Shown here piece after piece: positions 20,205 to 28,789 of a stretch of 64,000 nucleotides of DNA (the stretch's first letter is position 1; the number at the start of each line of letters is the position of its first letter). The notes below the pieces were generated by a model that was not told the DNA's origin, did not search any database, and saw only the letters and a list, made by a program, of their open reading frames with translations. The stretch is from an uncultured Prevotellaceae bacterium (lineage in GTDB: Bacteria > Bacteroidota > Bacteroidia > Bacteroidales > Muribaculaceae): NCBI GenBank assembly GCA_947165675.1, contig CAMVBJ010000008.1:38355-102354 (forward strand). The letters run 5' to 3'. A program made the translations under genes and the position numbers.

Positions 20205-20955
20205 GATTTACCTGTTCGCTCGTTTTACCATAACGGCGCTCCCGCGCCTGGAAGTCGGCTATCGCATCTACGAAATCCTCCTTGGTAAAATCGGGCCAAT
20301 ATTTTGAAGTGAAGTAGAGTTCGCTATAGGCTATCTGCCACAACAGATAGTTGCTCACGCGCAAGTCGCCGCCTGTACGGATAAGCAAGTCGGGGTCAGG
20401 CATATTGCGGGTTGACAGGTGAGCTGACATCACAGCATCGTCAATGGCATCGACATTGAGTTCTCCAGTGGCCACCTCACGGGCCATCTGCCTGCATGCC
20501 TCCACAATCTCCCAGCGCGATGAATAACTCAATGCCAAGCACAACACCAGACCTGTACAGCACGATGTGTCCTGCATACACTTGCTCAAGCGGTTGGCAG
20601 CAAACTCGGGCATTCGTTTCATGTCACCGATAGTGGTCAAGCGCACATTATTCTTAATCAAGTCGGGCGTCTGCTGTTCGATGCTTACCACGATCAAGTT
20701 CATGAGAGCATCCACCTCGTCTTGCGGGCGATTCCAGTTTTCGGTTGAGAAGGTATAGAGCGTCAAGTACTGCACTCCCATCTCACTCGCAATTTCAGTA
20801 ATCTGTCGCACGGTGGACACACCATTCTCATGACCGAATCGTCGCTCATGACCATGCTGCTTGGCCCAGCGTCCGTTGCCGTCCATGATGATGGCAACGT
20901 GTCGCGGGATGCGCTTCAGGTTGAGTTGTTCTATTTTGTCACTAAGTGATGCCAT
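20188..20955 (-). CDS. uppS: Undecaprenyl diphosphate synthase (isoprenyl transferase)
   Basis: Cis-prenyltransferase that makes the C55 lipid carrier for peptidoglycan and O-antigen precursors. The 255-aa protein shows the family blocks [17 protein letters not shown] with the catalytic Asp at residue 25, [14 protein letters not shown] around 80-95, and the C-terminal [20 protein letters not shown]. In most Bacteroidota the last block reads SGEIRLSNF; here the acidic residue and Arg are kept. It starts 7 bases after the DUF6089 gene and overlaps bamA, so the genes form one operon. Confidence 0.95.
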   Translation of the reverse strand: MASLSDKIEQLNLKRIPRHVAIIMDGNGRWAKQHGHERRFGHENGVSTVRQITEIASEMGVQYLTLYTFSTENWNRPQDEVDALMNLIVVSIEQQTPDLIKNNVRLTTIGDMKRMPEFAANRLSKCMQDTSCCTGLVLCLALSYSSRWEIVEACRQMAREVATGELNVDAIDDAVMSAHLSTRNMPDPDLLIRTGGDLRVSNYLLWQIAYSELYFTSKYWPDFTKEDFVDAIADFQARERRYGKTSEQVNHENEE

Positions 20956-20962
20956 ACTGCAT

Positions 20963-21634
20963 TTATTCTATATAGTTACACTTGATGCACCGCTTACCGA
21001 ACTCATAGGTCACCGAGAACTGGGCAAACGAGTACCAGTCGGTATTCTTGGCAAACGAGTGCTTGATGCCATTCAGATCGCTCAGGCCGTCAATGCGGTC
21101 ACTGAACTCCTTGCGCATAGTGAATTCAAAGCCTAAATTAAGCCTCTCCTTATACTTGTATTTCACGCCGATTCCAAAGGGGACGGTGAACGAAGCCTGA
21201 TTGTGCCCGTTACAGATCGCGAATACGAAGCCCACGCCAGCAACCATGTAGGGAGAAATCGGTTTATACTTCTTGTAAGCTGGACCACGTCCATAGTTCA
21301 GGAAGTTGAACTCGGCTGTGAGGCCTAAATCAATGAGACTGGCCGAGATTTTATAATTCGCTCCGTCAGGATACCAAGTCTCATCCTTTTCGCTATCACC
21401 GCGAATGTTGGCGTAATTCAGGTTAGCCTTGAACGCCCATCGACTGTTGTGGTTATATCGGAACTGACCACCAACGGTAAAACTCGGATGCTTAAACAAG
21501 TTGCCATTGTTAGCGTCACCCAAGTAGCCTGTCATTCCCAATGTGGGTCCCACCTCATACTTATACTGCTGGGCCACCACAGGAGACACAGTCATCAAGC
21601 TGAGAAACAATACTATGAACAGGGTTTTCTTCAT
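20963..21634 (-). CDS. DUF6089 outer-membrane beta-barrel protein
   Basis: A 223-aa exported protein, signal peptide [22 protein letters not shown]. The mature part has alternating hydrophobic/polar strands and the phrases [19 protein letters not shown] and [14 protein letters not shown], typical of the DUF6089/OmpA-like 8-stranded barrels of Bacteroidota. It has a conserved position next to uppS and bamA in this phylum, so a role in outer-membrane assembly or as a structural porin is plausible but unproven. It ends 7 bases before uppS. Confidence 0.85.
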   Translation of the reverse strand: MKKTLFIVLFLSLMTVSPVVAQQYKYEVGPTLGMTGYLGDANNGNLFKHPSFTVGGQFRYNHNSRWAFKANLNYANIRGDSEKDETWYPDGANYKISASLIDLGLTAEFNFLNYGRGPAYKKYKPISPYMVAGVGFVFAICNGHNQASFTVPFGIGVKYKYKERLNLGFEFTMRKEFSDRIDGLSDLNGIKHSFAKNTDWYSFAQFSVTYEFGKRCIKCNYIE

Positions 21635-21668
21635 CTTCTCGTCGATCGGGTCGTGATGATGGTGATAA

Positions 21669-23159
21669 TTAATAAAGGGGAGTATTGGTCAAGCGATTAT
21701 AGACTCCACGCCACACGTTAGGCAACAAGTTGCCATCAACATTGTAACCGCCAAATAAGTAAATAAAAGGACAATTCCAAGTGGACATGGCAGCGGCCGC
21801 ACGGCTGGGCATACGGCTGGGGGCCGAGAGGGTCTCCTCGCCGACAATGGCCTGAGCGCCATAGAACCGGGGCATGAAATTGGGCTGAACCATTGTCGTG
21901 TCGGCCTCAGTCCAAGTGACGCCCTTAGTGTTGGACAGGTAGATGTCGCTATTCAGCGTGCCGTCGGCCATGCGACCACCCATCAAGTACCACGTTGATT
22001 GACGCGCATATCGGCGCACGCCACTCAACGACTTGAAGGTATAATAGGAGAACAAGGTAGCATCAGCCAACTTGGGCAACACATCACTGTGGATGTTGTT
22101 GATCTTGCCCCAATGGTTGCCGTCATAGCCCCAAGTGTCCTTCAAGAAGTTGCCATTACGATCAATACCGCCCACAATCATTGCCTGTGGAGCCACCGAC
22201 CAGCTGTTATAAACCACAATCATATCAGATGAGTGGGCGACGGGGAAATCCTCATCCAGCTCGTAACCCAGGAACTCCGGATCACGAGGATACTCATCGT
22301 GGATGTAGGTATCACCGTCACTGATGACACCCAGCACCTTGTTCTCATAGGCACCCAGCAGCGCGCACCATGTCACACCACATGAAGTCCAATCCACGCC
22401 ATCAGTCGATGTATAGAGCACATCATCGCTTGACAACATGTACAGGTTATCGAAAGTGGCCGTGAGCGTATTTACCTTGGGTATGAACGGCAGCGACACT
22501 TCTTGTTCAGTCCAGGTTTCCTGATAAGGAGTCAAGGCTGTCAAGAGGCGACAGTGATTACCGTCATAGGCTATGGCCCTCAACAGACTGCCCTGCTCAA
22601 CGACCTTATAAGCAGTCAAGTCACTGGAATAGCCCGGCAGGTCACGGCGCCAAGACTGCCCCCAGATGAGTGTATCGGGCTTGACCTTGTGGACAAGCAC
22701 CTTGATCTCGTATTCCTTGACCTGAGACTGGTCGGCCGAGGTCACCTTCAACAACGTCTTTCCAGAGAAGTCAATCGACTGGCTCATCGAAGTGGTATAA
22801 TTGATGGCGGTATCGGCCTGAACCTTTGCACCGGAGATTTGGAACACGGCAGAGTTGACAGTGTTCAGGAACTCCACAATCACCTTGAGTTTTGTAATAT
22901 TGGTGCCCACGGGCAGTGAGTCGGCATTATAGATTAACCCCTTGTCATAATCAATGGTGAAATGCACCGAGTCCAGACTAGCAAGCACATCGGCATCGGA
23001 CTGCAGTCCAAACCCCTTGACCAGTGTAGTCTGCTGGCTGGTGCTGTAAGTGAAAGTATCATCATCGTCCTTGTCCTTTTTACAGGAGACAAACATGGGA
23101 AGCGATGAGAGTATCACTACCATCGCCAACAAAAAATATAGAGGTGCTTTATTGGTCAT
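21669..23159 (-). CDS. DUF6242 lipoprotein
   Basis: A 496-aa lipoprotein with lipobox MFVSC (Cys26), followed by an acidic KKDKDDDDTFTY spacer that resembles a Bacteroidota surface-export signal. The N-terminal domain (to about residue 145) is Ig-like; the rest contains six or so kelch-like or beta-propeller repeats (segments such as NLYMLSSDDVLYTSTDGVDW and WYLMGGRMADGTLNSDIYLS). It fits the DUF6242 family. It is the first gene of the DUF6089-uppS-bamA series and has a promoter, so it may be co-expressed with the envelope assembly genes. The ligand is unknown. Confidence 0.82.
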   Translation of the reverse strand: MTNKAPLYFLLAMVVILSSLPMFVSCKKDKDDDDTFTYSTSQQTTLVKGFGLQSDADVLASLDSVHFTIDYDKGLIYNADSLPVGTNITKLKVIVEFLNTVNSAVFQISGAKVQADTAINYTTSMSQSIDFSGKTLLKVTSADQSQVKEYEIKVLVHKVKPDTLIWGQSWRRDLPGYSSDLTAYKVVEQGSLLRAIAYDGNHCRLLTALTPYQETWTEQEVSLPFIPKVNTLTATFDNLYMLSSDDVLYTSTDGVDWTSCGVTWCALLGAYENKVLGVISDGDTYIHDEYPRDPEFLGYELDEDFPVAHSSDMIVVYNSWSVAPQAMIVGGIDRNGNFLKDTWGYDGNHWGKINNIHSDVLPKLADATLFSYYTFKSLSGVRRYARQSTWYLMGGRMADGTLNSDIYLSNTKGVTWTEADTTMVQPNFMPRFYGAQAIVGEETLSAPSRMPSRAAAAMSTWNCPFIYLFGGYNVDGNLLPNVWRGVYNRLTNTPLY

Positions 23160-23188
23160 TACTGTCTTTTGTTCTTATTTACAAACGG

Positions 23189-23196
23189 CAAAATTA
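23189..23196 (-). promoter_or_regulatory. -7 element before the DUF6242-uppS-bamA operon
   Basis: TAATTTTG on the minus strand, 29 bases before the ATG. No clear -33 box. Confidence 0.45.
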
Positions 23197-23371
23197 CAAA
23201 AAAATTCGGTCACACATTGGATTTTTCCATTTAATAATGTTAGTGACCGTATTTTTCGGGGGTAAAGATACTACTTAGCGGGCACACAACATGCACTCGT
23301 TAAAGATAATAAACGATAGAATGCAGAATTTTACACCTTTTTAACGTGAAAAGCCCACCTGACGCATGAAA

Positions 23372-24406
23372 TCAGGAACGTCGCATCAAGGTAATGATGT
23401 TTCCATCGATGCTGTGACATGCAGCCACGACACCATTGATAACGGGAGCGGCTACACCTTGCCCAATCCTGCGGGGGCTGACCTCGATGCGCGCCTCATC
23501 CCAGGCCCCGGCGTCAATCAATCCTTGCAGCACGCGTGGACCGCCCTCGACCATAACACTGGTCACACCACGACGATATAAATCCTCAAGCCAGGAGCAC
23601 GGGTCGCGGGTGTCCATTTTGACATATTCCACGGCTCCCTCCGACCCGTTTTTCACGCCATTATAGACAATTGTCGGCATCCCGTCAACAAGCAATGTCA
23701 AGTTACCGGGTATCGACAAATCACGTGACAAAACGACCCTTAACGGAGACGGGCCAGGCCATTGACGAGTAGTCAGCGAGGGGTTGTCAATGCGGGCTGT
23801 AGATGCCCCCACAACAATGGCGTCACACAACGCCCTCTGTCGATGCATCAAGCGCATGGTCACTGGGGTTGACATGCGCAACGGATTCTCGCCTGCCTCG
23901 GGTGGCAAAGCGACAAAACCGTCGGCCGTCTGCGCCCACTTGAGTTGCACCCAGGGGCGGCCTGTGGTATGGGCAGTCATGAAACGCCGGTTCAACTCAC
24001 GGCATTCTGGCTCAAGTACTCCCACAACGACTTCTATACCCGCGTCACGCAACATCTGCACGCCACGGCCCGCCACCATGAAAAATGGATCTAACGTTCC
24101 CACCACCACACGGGGTATGCCTTTTTCAATGAGCAAGCTGGCACACGGCGGGGTCTTACCATAGTGGGAACAGGGTTCAAGAGTCACATATACCGTACTG
24201 TCCTTCAACAGATTGACATCTCGCACAGTGGCCAAAGCATTGACCTCGGCATGAGCCTCTCCACACTTGCGGTGCCAACCCTCGCCAATAACCGTTCCGT
24301 CAGGTCCGACAACCACTGCGCCCACCATCGGGTTAGGACTGGTGCGGCCCGCTCCATGCCGCGCAAGTTGCAGGGCGCGACGCATGTATTTCTCGTCAAT
24401 CAACAT
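23372..24406 (-). CDS. ribD: Bifunctional riboflavin deaminase/reductase
   Basis: Two-domain enzyme of riboflavin synthesis: the N-terminal domain deaminates the pyrimidine and the C-terminal domain reduces the ribose. The 344-aa product has the deaminase zinc motifs HAEVNAL (about residue 51) and PCSHYGKTPPCA (about 76-87), then a DHFR-like reductase from about 150, with blocks WVQLKWAQTADGFVA and VMVEGGPRVLQGLID. It lies 6 bases after prmC on the same strand. No other riboflavin gene is nearby. No FMN riboswitch was recognised upstream. Confidence 0.93.
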   Translation of the reverse strand: MLIDEKYMRRALQLARHGAGRTSPNPMVGAVVVGPDGTVIGEGWHRKCGEAHAEVNALATVRDVNLLKDSTVYVTLEPCSHYGKTPPCASLLIEKGIPRVVVGTLDPFFMVAGRGVQMLRDAGIEVVVGVLEPECRELNRRFMTAHTTGRPWVQLKWAQTADGFVALPPEAGENPLRMSTPVTMRLMHRQRALCDAIVVGASTARIDNPSLTTRQWPGPSPLRVVLSRDLSIPGNLTLLVDGMPTIVYNGVKNGSEGAVEYVKMDTRDPCSWLEDLYRRGVTSVMVEGGPRVLQGLIDAGAWDEARIEVSPRRIGQGVAAPVINGVVAACHSIDGNIITLMRRS

Positions 24407-24412
24407 CGATGA

Positions 24413-25255
24413 TCACTTCATGACGGCAGCAGCAAAACGCACGTTGCCGTAGCTATCCTCAATGATACGCACCTCGTCCAAGCCATTTTGCTCAAGCAAG
24501 CACTTGACATCGGCCCCAAAGCGCTGGTTAATCTCAAGATACAACTTGCCACCAGGCTCAAGAGACTGGGCGGCATAAGGGGCAATCGCTTTGTAGAACA
24601 GCAATGGGTCATTGTCTGGCACAAACAATGCCTGAGCAGGCTCATAATCCTTAACATTACGGTCCATCGCATCTCGCTCACTCCAGCACACATAAGGGGG
24701 GTTGCTCACAATAATGTCATAGCGTGATGCGGGTTGGGGCGAGAGCATGTCGCTCTCAAAGAAGCGCACCTTGGCCTTCAGTGCGGCAGCATTTTCCCTA
24801 GCGACATTGAGGGCGTCACGCGAGACGTCTAAGGCCTCGACCTGAGCAAACTTTAATGCCCTCGCCAGTGAGATGGCGATGCACCCGCTTCCAGTGCCCA
24901 TGTCAAGCACTCGCAGGTCGCTCGCGGGGTTCTCGTCAACAATGAGATCAACAAGCTGTTCGGTCTCGGGACGGGGAATGAGCACGGCAGGATTTACCTT
25001 GAACTTGTGGCCATGGAACCGTGCACTGCCCACGATATACTGCAAGGGCTCATGTCGGTTCAATCGCGCGATGATGTCAGCAACCTTCTCGGGGGCAAAC
25101 TCGGGCAACTCACTTTCTTGACGCAGAGCCACATCCACCTGATCATAATTGAAGATATCCTCACAGACGACCCTGATCATCGCCTGCACTTCTTGAGGGT
25201 CGGCCACGCCAGCGAGGCCATTCCTTAACTGTTCTATCGCTTCTTTCAGTATCAT
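24413..25255 (-). CDS. prmC: Release factor glutamine methyltransferase
   Basis: S-adenosylmethionine-dependent methylase of the GGQ glutamine in peptide release factors. The 280-aa protein has an N-terminal helical domain, the HEPLQYIVGSARFHGHKF block, the SAM site VLDMGTGSGCIAISLA at about 115 and the catalytic VSNPPYV motif at about 185. The ORF track starts at a TTG (25264); the ATG three codons in is better. The promoter -7 box ends only 6 bases before that ATG, so the mRNA may be leaderless (see findings). ribD follows after 6 bases. Confidence 0.93.
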   Translation of the reverse strand: MILKEAIEQLRNGLAGVADPQEVQAMIRVVCEDIFNYDQVDVALRQESELPEFAPEKVADIIARLNRHEPLQYIVGSARFHGHKFKVNPAVLIPRPETEQLVDLIVDENPASDLRVLDMGTGSGCIAISLARALKFAQVEALDVSRDALNVARENAAALKAKVRFFESDMLSPQPASRYDIIVSNPPYVCWSERDAMDRNVKDYEPAQALFVPDNDPLLFYKAIAPYAAQSLEPGGKLYLEINQRFGADVKCLLEQNGLDEVRIIEDSYGNVRFAAAVMK

Positions 25256-25261
25256 ATTTTG

Positions 25262-25269
25262 CAAAGGTA
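25262..25269 (-). promoter_or_regulatory. -7 element directly before prmC
   Basis: TACCTTTG on the minus strand; the last G is followed by CAAAAT and then the ATG. A start site about 5-7 bases past the element would fall at or next to the ATG. Confidence 0.6.
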
Positions 25270-25291
25270 CAATTTTTTCTGGTTAAAACTG

Positions 25292-25822
25292 TCATGATTC
25301 CACACCATACACTTCACGCTTGATCACATCAATGGCTCGGCGGACATCCTTGACAAGCATTGCCTGTGATGTCATCAAGCGCATGGGCACGGGGCATTTA
25401 TCAGGCGAATAGGGCGGTTGCACATAGTCTATCTCACCGTGAAGCACGAGTCCCAAGTGCTCATAAAATGCCACACGGCGCTGCGTTGCATCATCCACTG
25501 GTCGTTCGACTTCAAGTACCAGCGGTGCGCCCACCGACTCGACATAATTCACCAAGCCACCCCCGATGCCCCTGTGGCGACAAGTAGTCTTCACCGCCAA
25601 GTGCTCAATATAGCTGAAGCCATCGAACAACCAATAAGACACAAATCCCTGCACGCCCTTATCGTCTCTCGCCACCACCACGTGGAAGCGGTTATCCGTT
25701 TCCATTATACCGACGACTTGCCCCCAGTCACGGCGCTCACAATCAGGAAAGCTTTCAACGTATAAATGTTGAAAACTTGCGATATAAGAAGATTTTTGTG
25801 AAATTTTATTATAAATTGTCAC
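25292..25822 (-). CDS. GNAT-family N-acetyltransferase
   Basis: A GNAT acetyltransferase with the acetyl-CoA loop RHRGIGGGL preceded by YIEHLAVKTTC, and the Bacteroidota-type N-terminal block LYVESFPDCERRDW. The substrate cannot be read from sequence. The ORF track begins at 25894, but that start would run through the lrp promoter on the other strand, and the first 24 residues look unlike the family; the GTG at 25822 is used here, leaving about 176 aa, the normal size. The start is uncertain. It is upstream of prmC and divergent from lrp. Confidence 0.8.
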   Translation of the reverse strand: MTIYNKISQKSSYIASFQHLYVESFPDCERRDWGQVVGIMETDNRFHVVVARDDKGVQGFVSYWLFDGFSYIEHLAVKTTCRHRGIGGGLVNYVESVGAPLVLEVERPVDDATQRRVAFYEHLGLVLHGEIDYVQPPYSPDKCPVPMRLMTSQAMLVKDVRRAIDVIKREVYGVES

Positions 25823-25841
25823 TATTTTAAGAAATTTGTTG

Positions 25842-25849
25842 TATCTTTG
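25842..25849 (+). promoter_or_regulatory. -7 element of the lrp promoter
   Basis: TATCTTTG, with TTGT at 25816-25819 as a possible -33 box (22-base spacing). It predicts a 5' leader of about 105 bases before the ATG at 25960. Confidence 0.55.
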
Positions 25850-25959
25850 TAGCCTGCAAGCAGATATTTGCCTTGCGAACTGATGCTTGTCCACTGTAAA
25901 TGAACGTGTTGTGAAGTATATTTATTACATTGAATTCCACAAATAATAACAATAAACTT

Positions 25960-26442
25960 ATGGCAACAAAACTTGATACACTTGATTACAAGATTCTGAA
26001 AATGCTTTCGCTCAATGCACGCAAGCCTTACTTGGAGATTGCCCGAGCATGTAACGTGTCTGGCGCTGCAATCCATCAGCGCATTCAAAAACTTTATAAC
26101 ATGGGGGTTATCAAGGGATCAATCTCATTGATTAATCCTGCTTCGGTCGGCTATGAGACCTGTGCTTACATTGGATTTTTCTTGAATGACCCGTCCAAGT
26201 TTGACGAGGTTGTGGCAAGACTCAAAACAGTTCCTGAAGTGGTTGAATGCTATTTTACCACGGGCAAGTATGACATGTTTGTCAAACTCTATGCCAAGAA
26301 CAATGACCACCTCTTGCAGGTCATTCATGACCGCTTCTTGAAAATGGGCTTGGGTCGCAGCGAGACGCTTATCACCTTCAAGGAGGTATTTAAACGTCAG
26401 ATTCCCATTGAGCCCGAGGGTGGCAGCGAGTCAAACGCATAG
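25960..26442 (+). CDS. Lrp/AsnC-family transcriptional regulator
   Basis: A 160-aa feast/famine regulator: N-terminal winged helix-turn-helix (LDTLDYKILKMLSLNARKPY through the recognition helix GAAIHQRIQKLYNMGVI) and C-terminal RAM effector domain (ETCAYIGFFLNDPSKFDEVV, then VPEVVECYFTTGKYDMFVKLYAKN). Family members form octamers that sense amino acids. The ORF track start (25930) is a TTG; ATG 25960 starts the conserved part. A C-terminal Glu/Gly/Ser tail extends past the RAM domain. Targets are unknown; it stands alone with its own promoter and terminator. Confidence 0.93.
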   Translation: MATKLDTLDYKILKMLSLNARKPYLEIARACNVSGAAIHQRIQKLYNMGVIKGSISLINPASVGYETCAYIGFFLNDPSKFDEVVARLKTVPEVVECYFTTGKYDMFVKLYAKNNDHLLQVIHDRFLKMGLGRSETLITFKEVFKRQIPIEPEGGSESNA

Positions 26443-26449
26443 CAAGCCT

Positions 26450-26480
26450 AAAGGGGGTCACGCCACAGTGACTCCCTTTT
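26450..26480 (+). terminator. Intrinsic terminator after the Lrp gene
   Basis: Stem AAAGGGGGTCAC / GTGACTCCCTTT with one G-T pair and a 6-base loop, followed by TTTTTAA. Confidence 0.8.
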
Positions 26481-26525
26481 TAATAGAGATATTTCAGGTT
26501 TCAAATAATAATTAAAGGTAAAAAG

Positions 26526-27323
26526 ATGAAAAACATGACAGACATCAATCTAACCCCACAGGAAGAGCAATGGCTGGAAAGCGCCATGATGATGGGGAAA
26601 CAAGCAGGCGAAGTGCTGAAGAGCTACTTTCGCCGCCGTGACCTGGGCATCCAGGACAAGGGCAGTGCATTTGACATCGTGACCGAGGCCGACAAGGGCA
26701 GTGAGCGCGTGATCATCGATTTTATCCACAGTCGCTACCCCGAGCATGCCATCCTCAGCGAGGAGAGTGGTGATGACCACCGACAGGCTCAATGCCAGTG
26801 GGTTATCGACCCACTCGACGGCACGGTCAACTACAGTGCAGGGCTCGCTAATTACTGCATTTCCATTGGCTTCAAGGTGGATGGGGAAACCCGAATGGGT
26901 TATGTTTATGCCCCCACACTCGGCGAGGAGTTCTACGCGATCAAGGGCAAGGGTGCCTTCGGGCCAAACGGTCGATTACAGGCCAAAGCTACAACCGAGT
27001 TGCAGCGCGCCGTGATCTCGACAGGGTTCCCCTATGACAAAGCGACTAACCCCGACAACAACTTGGACCGTTTTTCCCAAGTCATGCCTCGCGTCAGGGG
27101 AATCCGCCGATTAGGGTCGGCAGCAATGGATCTGTGCTACGTTGCCGCCGGATGGCTCGACGGCTATTGGGAATTGAACCTCAAGGAGTGGGATGCCTGT
27201 GCCGGCGAACTCATTGCTCTTGAAGCCGGAGCCACCGTCAAGCGCTACCGTGAGGATCACGGCATCTGCATCCTGGCCGCCTGCCCCGGCATCGCCTCTA
27301 AATTGATGAGGTTGGTCGAGTGA
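26526..27323 (+). CDS. Inositol monophosphatase-family phosphatase
   Basis: A 265-aa member of the Li+-sensitive Mg2+-dependent sugar phosphatase family. Metal-site motifs are visible: ILSEESGD at about residue 75-82, DPLDGTVNYSAG at about 95 and WELNLKEWDACAGELIALEAGA at about 215-236. Which substrate (inositol-1-phosphate, fructose-1,6-bisphosphate or PAP) cannot be told; family annotation ranges over suhB and cysQ. It follows the Lrp gene but after a terminator. It converges with a tiny ORF described next, with 3 bases between the stop codons. Confidence 0.9.
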   Translation: MKNMTDINLTPQEEQWLESAMMMGKQAGEVLKSYFRRRDLGIQDKGSAFDIVTEADKGSERVIIDFIHSRYPEHAILSEESGDDHRQAQCQWVIDPLDGTVNYSAGLANYCISIGFKVDGETRMGYVYAPTLGEEFYAIKGKGAFGPNGRLQAKATTELQRAVISTGFPYDKATNPDNNLDRFSQVMPRVRGIRRLGSAAMDLCYVAAGWLDGYWELNLKEWDACAGELIALEAGATVKRYREDHGICILAACPGIASKLMRLVE

Positions 27324-27326
27324 CTC

Positions 27327-27488
27327 TCATTCTTTTTTGATGATCCTCAGAGCCGAAAGGCCGTGACGGCGGGCACGGTACACATCACAGTAGCCATGCT
27401 GGTGTCCACCCAGCGGCGTGATGTCGGTAAAGGTGTATCCCACATCAGCAGTTTTCATCTCGTTGTCCCATCCCGAGTCGGTTGTCAT
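27327..27488 (-). CDS. Small ORF resembling a protein-kinase N-lobe (53 aa, possibly a remnant)
   Basis: Not in the ORF track. The translation reads MTTDSGWDNEM..., then YTFTDITPLGGHQHGYCDV, VYRARRHGLSALRIIKKE and a TGA. The core looks like the first three strands of a Bacteroidota Ser/Thr kinase: a glycine-rich loop, a VYRARR strand and an AxRxIKKE strand holding the ATP-binding Lys position. Everything after the N-lobe is missing and the opposite strand is occupied by the phosphatase gene. It has a good -7 element (TATCTTTG) 29 bases upstream. It may be a 3'-truncated kinase gene or a true small protein. The kinase resemblance is from memory, without a search. Confidence 0.55.
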   Translation of the reverse strand: MTTDSGWDNEMKTADVGYTFTDITPLGGHQHGYCDVYRARRHGLSALRIIKKE

Positions 27489-27517
27489 TGTCGCAATACT
27501 ATAGTTTTAACACAATG

Positions 27518-27525
27518 CAAAGATA
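27518..27525 (-). promoter_or_regulatory. -7 element of the small kinase-like ORF
   Basis: TATCTTTG on the minus strand, 29 bases before the ATG at 27488, back to back with the trpS promoter. Confidence 0.5.
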
Positions 27526-27553
27526 CACTTATTTCTGATTTAAAAAAAATGAT

Positions 27554-27561
27554 TACCTTTG
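27554..27561 (+). promoter_or_regulatory. -7 element of the trpS promoter
   Basis: TACCTTTG, 34 bases before the trpS ATG. Confidence 0.55.
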
Positions 27562-27595
27562 CAATTCGGTAAAATAAAATTGCAAGAATCAGAAT

Positions 27596-28672
27596 ATGGA
27601 TAATAAGAAGATTGTTTTGAGCGGTATCAGGCCCACGGGGCAGTTGCACCTGGGCAACTACCTGGGCGCGTTGAGTAACTTTGTGAAGATGCAGAACGAG
27701 GGCAAGTATGACAGCTACTACTTCATTGCCGACCTGCATGCCCTGACGACAAACCCTGACCCCAAGGAGTTGCACACCAACGTGCGCCACATTCTGGCTG
27801 AGTATCTGGCGGCAGGGCTTGATCCCGAGAAGTCGACCATCTTTGTGCAGAGCGACGTGCCCGAGGTGAGCGAGATGTACCTGCTGCTGAACATGCATGT
27901 GGGCATCGGTGAACTGATGCGCACGGCCGCCTTCAAGGATAAGGCCCGCAAGGCCTTAGGCATCACCGCCCCCAATCAAGGTGATGACGACGAGGACGTG
28001 GCCAAGGAAATCATCGGTGCCAGCACCAACAAGCGCGTGAACGCTGGCCTGCTGACCTACCCCACCCTGATGGCGGTTGATATCCTCATCCAGCGGGCCG
28101 ACTTTGTGCCCGTGGGCAAGGATCAGGAACAGCACTTGGAACTGACGCGCAGGTTTGCACGCCGCTTCAACTCGTTCTACAAGACAGATTACTTCAAAGA
28201 ACCGCAGAATTTCAACTTCGGCAGTGCGCCTGTCAAGGTTCCCGGCCTGGACGGCAGTGGCAAGATGGGCAAGAGCGAGGGCAACTGTATCTACCTGGTG
28301 GATGAGGAGAAAGCCATCCGCAAGAAGGTGATGCGCGCCGTGACCGATGGTGGTCCCACCGAACCCAACCAGCCCATGGCCGAGGCAGTACAAAACCTCT
28401 TCACCATCCTCAAGCTCGTGGGCACCCCCGACAAGGTGGAATACTTCACCGAGGCTTATAACAACTGCTCCATCCGCTATGGAGACTTGAAGAAAGAGAT
28501 TGCTGAGGATATCGTGGCATTGACCACCCCCATTCGCGAGCGCATCATCGATATCGAGAACGACGACGCCTACCTGCATCGTGTTCTGGAGATGGGCGCT
28601 GAACGTGCCCGTGCACGCGCCAGCAAGACCCTGGCCGATGTGCGTGAGATCATGGGTATCACCAAGTTCTAA
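27596..28672 (+). CDS. trpS: Tryptophanyl-tRNA synthetase
   Basis: Class I aminoacyl-tRNA synthetase charging tRNA-Trp; 358 aa. The HIGH-type signature is QLHLGNYLGAL at about residues 17-27 and the KMSKS-type loop is KMGKSEGN at about 222. The tryptophan-binding part is normal in length for the compact bacterial enzyme. It is a single-gene unit; an AACAAC-rich palindrome lies directly downstream. No T-box or leader peptide was seen. Confidence 0.95.
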   Translation: MDNKKIVLSGIRPTGQLHLGNYLGALSNFVKMQNEGKYDSYYFIADLHALTTNPDPKELHTNVRHILAEYLAAGLDPEKSTIFVQSDVPEVSEMYLLLNMHVGIGELMRTAAFKDKARKALGITAPNQGDDDEDVAKEIIGASTNKRVNAGLLTYPTLMAVDILIQRADFVPVGKDQEQHLELTRRFARRFNSFYKTDYFKEPQNFNFGSAPVKVPGLDGSGKMGKSEGNCIYLVDEEKAIRKKVMRAVTDGGPTEPNQPMAEAVQNLFTILKLVGTPDKVEYFTEAYNNCSIRYGDLKKEIAEDIVALTTPIRERIIDIENDDAYLHRVLEMGAERARARASKTLADVREIMGITKF

Positions 28673-28679
28673 CACTCCA

Positions 28680-28777
28680 TCAAACAACTTGAACAACATT
28701 GAACAACTCAAACAACAACAAGAAACTTTTAATCATTTAAGTTGTTAATATTGTTTCTTGTCGTTCAAGTTGTTTGA
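28680..28777. repeat. AACAAC-rich palindromic element A
   Basis: Outer arms are a perfect 15-bp inverted repeat (TCAAACAACTTGAAC, 28680-28694; GTTCAAGTTGTTTGA, 28763-28777). Inside, AACAACAAGAAAC pairs with GTTTCTTGTCGTT with one mismatch. It fills the gap between trpS and the next gene, ending 12 bases before its ATG. Two related elements occur at 29528 and 50483. Confidence 0.7.
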
Positions 28778-28789
28778 CATGAAAAAGCC

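Noticed and set aside
27996-28090. Possible T-box or leader control at trpS
   Set aside because: The leader between the -7 element and the ATG is only about 30 bases, too short for such a structure.
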